64,000 nt of DNA from Gemmatimonadaceae bacterium (GTDB lineage Bacteria; Gemmatimonadota; Gemmatimonadetes; Gemmatimonadales; Gemmatimonadaceae). Where the stretch lies: the NCBI GenBank assembly GCA_036504815.1, contig DASXUN010000003.1, positions 62,001 to 126,000 of the forward strand, in the 5' to 3' direction. Both the position numbers and the translations under genes were made by a program. Below are positions 35,428 to 43,017 of this stretch, piece by piece. Position 1 is the stretch's first letter. Every line of letters begins with the position of its first letter. The notes under the pieces are model-generated. The model was not told where the DNA came from. It ran no database searches and was given only the letters and a program-made list of their open reading frames with translations.

Positions 35428-38097
35428 TTGCTACGCCCACGCAGTCTGTTGGTTGCCCTGACCTCAACGCTCGTCGTCGCGGTCGCCTGCACCGACCAGC
35501 CAGTTCCCACCGAGGGTAGTCGACTGCTATCGCGACACGCGAGCGCGGCGACCTACACGGAGATCACAGCGCAAATCATGGTGGTGTTCGGCACGACCGA
35601 AGTGAAGATGCCGAACACCAACTCCGCGCTGCAGAAGTTCGATCTCATCACCAAGAAGCTGCAGCGCAACACGGCCATCGACTCCGTCGACGCGCGGGTG
35701 CACACGTTCGATCTCATCGACTTCATTCGGGTGAAGGCCTACGAACTTGCCGATCAGACGCAAGTGCAGGCATTGATCGATGCCCTCGAGACCTTCGCCG
35801 GCATCACGAGTGACAGCTTCCTGGTATATCCGTCGGATCAACCGCAGACCCTCCTGACCGACAACGGCCATGCCGGGCTGCAGTTGCCCGTCAATCCCGT
35901 GACGTTTCCGACGCTGTTCACGATCACGCCGCTGGACAGCACGGTGCCTCCGCTCACGACGAAGCTCGACCAGTATCCGGGCTACATCGAAGTCGGCCAG
36001 CAGTCAGCTGATCCCGACGGCAATCCGCTCACGGGTCCGGTCACGGTGGCCGTTTGTGCGAAGACCGGCATTCCCGATTCCATTGCGACTCGTCTGCGGC
36101 TCGGGCATCAGACGCCCGCCGGCTTCGTGGTGACGCCGAACGCCGACGCCAGTTTCCTGCGCTGCCAGCAGCCCACCGGCGTCACAGGTATGCTCCCCAG
36201 CTGGATGCGTACCGTGGCAAGCTTTGTTCTGCCCAGATCGGCGTACGCTGACGTCGTGTTCAGCGGAGGCGTCGGCGGCACGGCCGAGGCGTTCAGTCCG
36301 TTCGCTCCCGTGGACCCGCTGCTGGCGCTCTCAGGCGGCGTGGGCGGGACGGCCGAGGCGTTCATTCGGACGTTGGCGCCGTCGGATGTCACGGCGACAA
36401 GGCCTTCTGGCAGCGAGGGAATATCGAAGCGCACGCCGCGGGCGAACACGGTGGAATCGGCAGTGCTCGTTTCGGGGTGCGATGCAGCCGTCATCGGATC
36501 GGCGCTGACGCCCGAATGCCGCCCGCGCGTGGAGCTTCGTACGGCGCTGGGCACGGTGCTCAAGAATGTCCCGGTTGGCTGGGCGATTGGAGCGGGTGAT
36601 GGATCGACGGCGGCAGATGATCCCGTGACGCGCGCGTGCGGCACGTTTGGGACAACGGCCGAGACGACCACCAACGACCGCGGCAAGGCTGGTGCCTGCT
36701 GGACGCTCGGAATGACGGCGGGATCGAATACGCTGGTCGCCACGCCGCGTCCCGGGGGCGATGCACCAGCTGGGACGACGTTCTCGCCCTCGTCCTGGAC
36801 GTTCACCGTGACGGCACTGAAGGCCGCGGCGACGGTGACGGTGGATTGCGGCGTCGGTCCGTTCGTCTACACGGGCGCGCCGCTGGCTCCGTGCACCGCC
36901 GTAGCCACTGGCATTGGCGGACTCTCGCAGCCGCTCACGCCCGTCTATCTCAACAACACGAATGCGGGAACCGCGGCCGTCGCCGCGACCTTCGCGGGTG
37001 ATGCCAACCACACTGCCGCCACCGGCACGGCAAGCTTCACGATTGCGCCGGCGTCGTCCGTGGTCACGGTGTCGTGCGGCGGCTCCTACGTCTATACCGG
37101 CGCGCCGCTGACGCCTTGCACGGCGACCGCGACGGGTGTCGGCGGTCTCTCCCAGCCGCTCACGCCCGACTACAGCAGCAACACGGCGGTGGGGACGGCC
37201 GGCGTCATCGCGACGTTTGCGGGCGATGCCAACCACACCGCGTCCAGCAGCTCGACGACCTTCACCATCACGAAGGCGTCGTCTGCGATAGCCGTTGTTT
37301 GCGGCGGTCCGTACACGTACACCGGTGGGCCGCTGACGCCGTGCACGGCGTCGGCGACGGGAGCCGGTAGTTTGGTCGCGCCGCTCACCCCGGTCTATAG
37401 CGGCAATACCGACGCGGGAACGGCGACGGTCACTGCGAGCTTTGCGGGCGATGCCAATCACTTCAGCTCTAGTGGCGCGGGCAGCTTCATCATCAGTCCC
37501 GCGACACCGGTGCTCACGTGGGCAAGTCCGGCCCCGATTCAGCTTGGCACGCCACTCAGCGGCACGCAGTTGAACGCCTCGGCGAGCTACCCAAACATCA
37601 ATCCGGTCGCCGGCGCTTTCGCCTACACGCCGCCCGCCGGGACCGTACTGCCGGCCGGCACCAGCACGCTGTCGGTGCTCTTCACGCCGACGAGTGCGAA
37701 CTTCACGTCGACGTCCGCCATCGTAAGCTTGGCGGTGCGCTTCGTCCAGGTCGGCTGCTTCGCGTCCCCGGTGTACAGCGAGATGCCGATCACGAAGTCG
37801 TACCAGAGGAAAGGCTCGATTGTGCCGATCAAGTGCACGCTGACCAATGCCTTCGGAGCCGGCGTGCTGAATGCCAGGGGCGACCTGCGGGTCGACGACA
37901 TGGGTATGGTCTTCGGTGCCGACGTGACGCCGATCACGGTCTTCTCGGGCGCCAACGTGTTCAAGGTGTCAGGCAGCGGCAATTACGCGTATGGCCTCGA
38001 CACCTCGCCGTCCGGATTCCTGATCGGCCATTACTACCACGTGACCGCGACGTGGAGCGACGGATCGCGCACACTCGGATGGTTCTACGTCAAGTGA
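35428..38097 (+). CDS. Large surface lipoprotein with three MBG/Ig-like repeats and PxKF-like end
   Basis: An 889-residue exported protein starting at TTG 35428. The signal ends VVAVAC, a lipobox with Cys21. Residues about 24-150 are helical and conserved-looking (LQKFDLITKKLQ). Around 270-312 the phrase SGGVGGTAEAF occurs twice, 33 residues apart. Three consecutive repeats of about 75 residues cover roughly 465-695. Each contains YTGAPL-PCTA and FAGDANH and a Cys pair. The C-terminus (KGSIVPIKCTLTNAFG to TLGWFYVK) resembles the PxKF domain of secreted actinobacterial and gemmatimonad-type proteins, with Cys in place of Phe. Likely a cell-surface or adhesion protein; function not shown. Confidence 0.8.
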   Translation: MLRPRSLLVALTSTLVVAVACTDQPVPTEGSRLLSRHASAATYTEITAQIMVVFGTTEVKMPNTNSALQKFDLITKKLQRNTAIDSVDARVHTFDLIDFIRVKAYELADQTQVQALIDALETFAGITSDSFLVYPSDQPQTLLTDNGHAGLQLPVNPVTFPTLFTITPLDSTVPPLTTKLDQYPGYIEVGQQSADPDGNPLTGPVTVAVCAKTGIPDSIATRLRLGHQTPAGFVVTPNADASFLRCQQPTGVTGMLPSWMRTVASFVLPRSAYADVVFSGGVGGTAEAFSPFAPVDPLLALSGGVGGTAEAFIRTLAPSDVTATRPSGSEGISKRTPRANTVESAVLVSGCDAAVIGSALTPECRPRVELRTALGTVLKNVPVGWAIGAGDGSTAADDPVTRACGTFGTTAETTTNDRGKAGACWTLGMTAGSNTLVATPRPGGDAPAGTTFSPSSWTFTVTALKAAATVTVDCGVGPFVYTGAPLAPCTAVATGIGGLSQPLTPVYLNNTNAGTAAVAATFAGDANHTAATGTASFTIAPASSVVTVSCGGSYVYTGAPLTPCTATATGVGGLSQPLTPDYSSNTAVGTAGVIATFAGDANHTASSSSTTFTITKASSAIAVVCGGPYTYTGGPLTPCTASATGAGSLVAPLTPVYSGNTDAGTATVTASFAGDANHFSSSGAGSFIISPATPVLTWASPAPIQLGTPLSGTQLNASASYPNINPVAGAFAYTPPAGTVLPAGTSTLSVLFTPTSANFTSTSAIVSLAVRFVQVGCFASPVYSEMPITKSYQRKGSIVPIKCTLTNAFGAGVLNARGDLRVDDMGMVFGADVTPITVFSGANVFKVSGSGNYAYGLDTSPSGFLIGHYYHVTATWSDGSRTLGWFYVK
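36828..37510 (+). repeat. Three tandem ~225-bp coding repeats (Ig/MBG-like)
   Basis: Three adjacent copies, beginning near 36828, 37060 and 37285, each encode about 75 residues. Every copy has Cys near position 6 and a second at PC near position 20, then a QPLTP or APLTP turn, an NT-AGTA strand and FAGDANH. The DNA has diverged while the protein stays similar, so the duplication is old. Confidence 0.85.
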
Positions 38098-38122
38098 TGC
38101 GACTGGGTGATCACGCAGCACG

Positions 38123-38150
38123 ACGGGCCCCGGCATCCGCCGGGGCCCGT
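38123..38150. terminator. Bidirectional hairpin between convergent genes
   Basis: ACGGGCCCCGGC (38123-38134) and GCCGGGGCCCGT (38139-38150) form a perfect 12-bp stem with a four-base loop ATCC. It lies 25 bp after the Ig-repeat gene and 58 bp after the minus-strand oxidoreductase gene. T tails are weak on both sides. Confidence 0.6.
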
Positions 38151-38208
38151 TGCGTTACGGCGCAAGGTACGCGGACCTTGCGGCAGGCCTGTCAGGTTGC
38201 CGTCTCGC

Positions 38209-39870
38209 TCACTCCGGCTCCAGGAACCCGCAGGGGCACAGGTCGATGCACTTGCCGCACGCCACGCACCGCTCCGCGGACAGCTCGAAGTACTGACCCC
38301 GCGCCGGATGATCGAGCCGCTGTAGCCCCGCGTTGTTGCAGTACATGAAGCATTGCTCGCAGCCGAAGCAGAGGCCGCACGAGAGGCAGCGCTCCGCTTC
38401 CGCAAGGAACTCCGCCTCCGTGATGGTCTGCGCCAACTCGAGATCGGGTTCGGCGCGCCACGCGTCGGGGCCGCGTCGAGACAGGGGGACTGGCGCGCGG
38501 CCGGCATAGAAGTCTGTCCGGACGGCGCGCTCGGCAAGCGGGGGACGAGCATCGGTGGGAGGAAGTGGGAGGCCGCGCAGGCGGGCATGCGCGAGTTCCG
38601 CCGCCTGTCGGCCCTGGCGAATCGCCCCTCCTGCCAAGCCGAGGCCACGCGAGTCGCCCCCCGCCCAGACATGGTCGGTCAGCGGATGGTCCGCGTTGGA
38701 CTCGAGCCACGGCGTCGTCGGCGCGAGCGCCCCGAGTCCATCCCAGTCGGGCTGCTGGGACACGGCCGCGATGACGGAATCCACGGCGATCACTTGCTCG
38801 GAACCGGGAATTGCAATCGGTGAGCGGCGTCCCGAACGGTCGGGCTCGCCGAGTGCCATGCGCTGCACGACGAGGGAGCAGATCCGGGAGTTCTCGCGCA
38901 CGATCTCAACGGGCGCCGTGAGGAACTCGATGCGCACGCCCTCGGCCAGCGCGTCGTCGACCTCGGCGTCGATTGCGGGCATCTCGTGCCGCGTGCGCCG
39001 GTAGAGCAGCGTCACGTCAGCGCCGGTGCGGCGGGCGCAGCGTGCCGCATCAATGGCGGTGTTGCCGCCGCCCACCACCGCGACGCGTCGTCCGAGCGCC
39101 ACGCCGATGCCGCGATTCACTTGCGACAGGTAACCGGTTCCCGTCCACGTGCCGGATCCCTCCTCTCCGGGAATCCCCAGCGTGAGGCCGCGGTTGGCGC
39201 CGATGCCGAGGAAAAGCGTGCGATGACGGTCACGCAGCAGGTCCAGCGAGACGTCGCGCCCCACCGCGGTGCCGAGGTGCAGGGTGACCCCGAGATCGAG
39301 GATCCGACGCACCTCGGCCGCCAGCACGTCCTCGGGCAGGCGATACTGGGGAATGCCGAACTGCAGCATCCCGCCCGGCACCGATTCGCGCTCGTAAATG
39401 CTGACGGCATAACCGCGCCGGGCCATTTGGTATGCAAAGGAGAATCCGGCGGGGCCGGCGCCGATCACGCCGACAGACTCCGGCTGGCTTCCCGCCGCGG
39501 CGAGGCGCGGCAATGACAGTCCGCGGGCGAGCGCCCAGTCGCCAAGGAAACGTTCCAGCGCGTTGACGGCGACCGCGTCGTCCTTCTGCGCGCGGGTGCA
39601 ATGGTCCTGACAGGGATGCGGGCAGACGCGTCCGAGCGTTGCCGGGAACGGATTCACCGCCGTCAGCATGTACCACGCGTTTTCGAGTGCCTCAGGAACG
39701 GACAACCCGAGCTTGCGGCGCTGGGCGACGATGCCGATCCACGCGCGCGCGTCGCCACCGCCGACGCAGTCCCCGCCGCAGGGGGCGCGTTTCTCCCTCC
39801 GGGAAGGGAAGAGCCGGGCCGCGGCCAGCGAGGTCGCGTCCGGCACCTGGTCCGAGGGCTTCGCTGTCAC
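38209..39870 (-). CDS. GltD-like NAD(P)H oxidoreductase with C-terminal two-cluster ferredoxin
   Basis: A 553-residue flavo-iron-sulfur protein. The N-terminal GltD-type cluster is CGGDCVGG with NPFPATLGRVCPHPCQDHC (about 31-91). The FAD loop is GVIGAGPAGFSFAYQ (about 134). The NAD(P)H loop is VAVVGGGNTAIDAARCARRTG (in parts). The tail carries CLSCGLCFGCEQC and CVACGKCIDLCPC, a 2[4Fe-4S] ferredoxin, and ends LEPE. Such proteins move electrons between NAD(P)H and ferredoxin or a partner enzyme. GTG at 39870 overlaps the stop of the cyclic-nucleotide-binding gene (GTGA). It is the last gene of the cyclase operon. Confidence 0.9.
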   Translation of the reverse strand: MTAKPSDQVPDATSLAAARLFPSRREKRAPCGGDCVGGGDARAWIGIVAQRRKLGLSVPEALENAWYMLTAVNPFPATLGRVCPHPCQDHCTRAQKDDAVAVNALERFLGDWALARGLSLPRLAAAGSQPESVGVIGAGPAGFSFAYQMARRGYAVSIYERESVPGGMLQFGIPQYRLPEDVLAAEVRRILDLGVTLHLGTAVGRDVSLDLLRDRHRTLFLGIGANRGLTLGIPGEEGSGTWTGTGYLSQVNRGIGVALGRRVAVVGGGNTAIDAARCARRTGADVTLLYRRTRHEMPAIDAEVDDALAEGVRIEFLTAPVEIVRENSRICSLVVQRMALGEPDRSGRRSPIAIPGSEQVIAVDSVIAAVSQQPDWDGLGALAPTTPWLESNADHPLTDHVWAGGDSRGLGLAGGAIRQGRQAAELAHARLRGLPLPPTDARPPLAERAVRTDFYAGRAPVPLSRRGPDAWRAEPDLELAQTITEAEFLAEAERCLSCGLCFGCEQCFMYCNNAGLQRLDHPARGQYFELSAERCVACGKCIDLCPCGFLEPE

Positions 39871-40280
39871 AGGCGCCGGCGCTCCGGGCCGTCGGTGCGC
39901 GGGCCCTGGGGGCCGACGCGCCGCTCCCCGACGCCCAAGGTGAGGTGGCGAATCCGCTGCGACATCATCTTCACGAGGGTGAACGCGAGCGTGGGATCTT
40001 CCTGGATGCGCCGCAGGAAGTTCTTCTTGTCGATGGTGAGCACGCGCGCCTCGCCAAGCGCGCGCACGGTGGCCGAGCGCACCTCGCGTTCGAAGATGGC
40101 CATCTCCCCGAAGATCGCCCCCTTCTCCATCACCGCGACCCGTTTCGGCGGACGGCCCGGCAGAGTGACCAGCACCTCCAGCCGGCCTTCCTGCAGCGTG
40201 AACATGCAGTCCCCGGCTTCACCCTGCGTGACAATGGTCTCGCCGTCGGCGTAGACGCGGCCGAGTGCGTTACTCGCCAT
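39867..40280 (-). CDS. Stand-alone cyclic-nucleotide-binding domain protein
   Basis: A 137-residue protein that is nearly all a CAP/CRP-type cNMP-binding domain. The phosphate-binding cassette is intact: IFGEMAIFEREVRSATVRA, with Gly-Glu and the Arg-Ser-Ala core. There is no helix-turn-helix, so it is not a CRP-type transcription factor; it must act on a partner protein. ATG at 40280 starts 11 bp inside the end of the flavoprotein gene, and its stop overlaps the oxidoreductase start. A cyclase in the same operon suggests the ligand is made locally. Confidence 0.9.
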   Translation of the reverse strand: MASNALGRVYADGETIVTQGEAGDCMFTLQEGRLEVLVTLPGRPPKRVAVMEKGAIFGEMAIFEREVRSATVRALGEARVLTIDKKNFLRRIQEDPTLAFTLVKMMSQRIRHLTLGVGERRVGPQGPRTDGPERRRL

Positions 40281-41688
40281 GGTTTCTTCCTCTCCGCGAG
40301 GCGCCGCCGAACGGCAGGCTGCCCGCAATCACGTTCCATGCCAGCATGACGGGGAACTGCGGCCGCATGGTGCGCTTCAGGATGTCGCGGTACGGCGCGC
40401 TCCCCGTGAAGGTGTCCCACAGGACGCTGCTCATCTGGCCGTCGCTGCCCGCTTGCGCCTGCTCCCGTGCCGTCATGCGCACCACGCCCCGCCGCAGCAC
40501 GCTGGAGTGCTGGATCAGGTGCGTGACGCCGAAGACGACCCTGGCGATCATGTTGTCGACGTCGAGCGCGCGGCACGCCGGCCAGAAGTGCCGGCGAAAA
40601 TCCTCCGTCGAGACGCCCGAAAAGACGGCGGTCTTGGCGGCGGCCTTGGCGGTCCGGTAGGCCGAGCCGATGCCATCCTTGTACAGGCGCGCGACGCCGC
40701 TGTCGCCGATCCAGACGATCCGGTCACCGAACGGACGCGTCGCGGCCTCCACGTTGATGCGCGGATAGCAGTGACACGCCAGCGGCGGGATCGTGCCGCC
40801 CGGGAAGCACCGCTGCACTTCCGCCGACCGGAGAAAGTTCTCCACCAGCGTTTCGTCGAGGTCGTCACCGAGCAGGCAGAGCGTCACGAACTCTCCCTTC
40901 GGGACGATGGCGGCGAATCCGAGGCGCGGAATGTCAAGCAGGAAGACATGCATCGACGTGCCGAACGTCGCGCGCACGACGTCGGCGCCGAGCCGAAACT
41001 CGCAGATGAACGTGCGTTGCGTGGCCGGCGCCGCGAACCGGTGCGCGGCATCGCTGAACAGGTTCATCGCCTGGGAGTTGACGCCGGTCGCCACCACGAG
41101 CAGGTCGAAGTCGGTCGCCGATCCGTCGGGGCAGGTCACGCGCGGCCGGCCGTCGATCCACTCGACGGATTGCGCCATCTTCCGAACGACCCTGGCGCCC
41201 TGCGACGCCGAGAGGTCCAGCAGGTGGCGGTCGAAACCGGCGACCTCGACGGGTTCGGACTCCCGCGGTCCGTTGCCGCGATAGACTGCCGCGATGCGCT
41301 TCTCGTCGCGCGGCGACTGAATGCGCACGTCGCCCACATCGGTGTGCAGGATGTACGAATCGATGCCCTGCTGCACGACCGACGGCGGGAGATTGATGCC
41401 TTCCGCGGCGAGCATCTGCACGAGCGATTCGGAGACGATGCCGCCGCAGTGGTTGCAGCCCGCGGGGCCGCGGTGCGTGAAGAAGCGCGGCTCGAAGATG
41501 TCCACGCGCAGGTCAAGGCCGAGCGAGTCGGCCATTGCCAGCAGGAAGATGGTGAAGAACGAGCCGGCGGGTCCGCCTCCAATGACGCCAACGCGGGACC
41601 CGTCCTGGAGCGCAAGCGATCCGTCGCGGCGAGCGGCCCTGCCGCGGAGCCGGGCGAGTGGCCCAAGGAACGACGACGGGGCGGTCAC
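40270..41688 (-). CDS. FAD-dependent oxidoreductase (geranylgeranyl-reductase-like)
   Basis: A 472-residue flavoprotein starting at GTG 41688 in overlap with the cyclase stop. The dinucleotide loop is GVIGGGPAGSFFTIFLL (about 33-49). HRGPAGCNHCGGIVSESLV holds a CxxC (about 79-82) that could be redox-active or bind metal. FDLLVVATG and RIVWIGDSGVARLYKDGIGSAYRTA are the later FAD motifs, of the geranylgeranyl reductase/phenol-hydroxylase superfamily. No membrane segment is clear. The substrate is unknown; a polyprenyl, quinone or carotenoid-like lipid is possible. Between the cyclase and the cNMP receptor it is a likely target of that signal. Confidence 0.85.
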   Translation of the reverse strand: MTAPSSFLGPLARLRGRAARRDGSLALQDGSRVGVIGGGPAGSFFTIFLLAMADSLGLDLRVDIFEPRFFTHRGPAGCNHCGGIVSESLVQMLAAEGINLPPSVVQQGIDSYILHTDVGDVRIQSPRDEKRIAAVYRGNGPRESEPVEVAGFDRHLLDLSASQGARVVRKMAQSVEWIDGRPRVTCPDGSATDFDLLVVATGVNSQAMNLFSDAAHRFAAPATQRTFICEFRLGADVVRATFGTSMHVFLLDIPRLGFAAIVPKGEFVTLCLLGDDLDETLVENFLRSAEVQRCFPGGTIPPLACHCYPRINVEAATRPFGDRIVWIGDSGVARLYKDGIGSAYRTAKAAAKTAVFSGVSTEDFRRHFWPACRALDVDNMIARVVFGVTHLIQHSSVLRRGVVRMTAREQAQAGSDGQMSSVLWDTFTGSAPYRDILKRTMRPQFPVMLAWNVIAGSLPFGGASRRGRNHGE

Positions 41689-42764
41689 GGGCCCTCCGGC
41701 AGCCGCAGGGCGAAGATCTTGTCGGGGCGATCGAAGCCCTTCGCTTGGTGGACACCCCGGTCGAGAAACTCCAGCGGCGCTCCCGGTGAGGCGCGCTGTG
41801 CCTGCTGCACCATCTGGCGCGTGCCAGGACAGGCCAGAATCCTGCCGATCTCGTCATTGGCGAACTTCTCGAGGCGGCATGCCAGCACGACGGGCTCGCC
41901 GACCATCGAGAGTCCGACCGGGGTGTCCCCGCCGAAGGAGTCGATGACCACGCCGCCGGAGGCGAGCGCCCAGTCCATCCTCAGCGGAAATCCTCGCAAC
42001 GTCCAGATCGCGTTGTCCGTGGCCAGCTGCCGCGCGAGCGCGTCCAGCGCGATGGCGGCGTGGCAGGCGGCAACGGCCTGTGCACCGTCGATGCCGCCCT
42101 CCCAGAAGGCCAGCACGGCGTCGCCCGGAAACTCCTTCAGCGTGCCGCCGTGCGCCTCGACCATGGCGGTCAGGCGCTGGAAGACCCGGCTGACGCAACG
42201 CTGCAACTCCGCCGAGGGCGCTTCGCGCACCATCACCGTGTAGTCGCGAATGTCGCCCACCAGCACGGTCGCCAACGTCAGCTGCGTCTGGACGCTCGTA
42301 CGCTTGCGCGGCGCGTCGACCGCCACCGGCGGTGCCACGTCGCCCTGCAGCTGGAGCAGCAGGCCGCTGCCGAGATCCAGCATCTGGCCGACCAGCAATT
42401 CCGCCTCAACGTTTGGCATCAGACGACGCCCATCCAGCCGAGTGCCGTTGCGGCTCACGTCGCGCACGAAGCAGCGGCCGTCGGCGTGCTGGGTGATGAT
42501 GCAGTGGCGACTCGACACGTGCGCCGCGCGCACGAGGAGTTGTCCAGGAGTCACGGCACGACCGTCGTCGAGGCGACCGATCTCGAGTTGGTCGAAGAAC
42601 TCGTACATGCCGTTCGGTTCGGCTCCGCCGACGAAGACGAGCCGCTTGGACGGCGGACCATTCGGGCGTGCCGCCTGGGGTTCGAACCGCACGACGTGCA
42701 CCGCCGCGAGGGTGTCCTCACCCCGCGATTCCGATAAATGCGCGCCTGCGTCGGGCAGCGTCAC
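41685..42764 (-). CDS. FHA-domain class III nucleotide cyclase
   Basis: GTG at 42764, with GGGGG just upstream, gives 359 residues. An FHA phosphothreonine-binding domain (about 45-125) shows LEIGRLDDGR, SSRHCIITQH and VSRNGTRLDGR. The class III cyclase domain (about 165-335) has the first metal Asp in VLVGDIRDYT and the second in EFPGDAVLAFWEG. In the transition-state segment GEPVVLACRLEKFA the Arg is kept, but Val stands where Asn is usual (VNxAxRL). Activity is therefore likely but not certain, and cAMP or cGMP cannot be told apart. The FHA domain suggests control by Ser/Thr kinases such as the one at 32477. Confidence 0.88.
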   Translation of the reverse strand: MTLPDAGAHLSESRGEDTLAAVHVVRFEPQAARPNGPPSKRLVFVGGAEPNGMYEFFDQLEIGRLDDGRAVTPGQLLVRAAHVSSRHCIITQHADGRCFVRDVSRNGTRLDGRRLMPNVEAELLVGQMLDLGSGLLLQLQGDVAPPVAVDAPRKRTSVQTQLTLATVLVGDIRDYTVMVREAPSAELQRCVSRVFQRLTAMVEAHGGTLKEFPGDAVLAFWEGGIDGAQAVAACHAAIALDALARQLATDNAIWTLRGFPLRMDWALASGGVVIDSFGGDTPVGLSMVGEPVVLACRLEKFANDEIGRILACPGTRQMVQQAQRASPGAPLEFLDRGVHQAKGFDRPDKIFALRLPEGP

Positions 42765-42940
42765 ACGAAACCCCCAAGATCGCCGGTGCCAGCTGACGGC
42801 CGCCGGCGATGGATCTTCGGAGACACAACAACACGAACATACAGCGGCAAGCGGCATCCGCCAGAGGAGAATCGCGCCGCGCGTGTGAGGCATCGAATAG
42901 TCACGCTTGCCCGCGCGCGCCCGGGCAGGGCGATCGATGG

Positions 42941-42969
42941 TTGACCGTTGGCCAACGGCGGCGTAAGGT
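42941..42969 (+). promoter_or_regulatory. Promoter with overlapping 14-bp palindrome, upstream of the SDR gene
   Basis: TTGACC (42941-42946) and TAAGGT (42964-42969) are 17 bp apart. The perfect palindrome CCGTTGGCCAACGG (42945-42958) overlaps the -35 and spacer, where a repressor would act. The rest of the 253-bp gap (42765-43017) shows no gene. Confidence 0.4.
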
Positions 42970-43017
42970 CTCCGGCGTCGCACAGCACTGCGAACCACTC
43001 GCGCGTTTCCTATCACT

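Noticed and set aside
40279-42243. 654-codon plus-strand frame opposite the flavoprotein and cyclase
   Set aside because: The minus strand holds full domains here; the plus frame has none.
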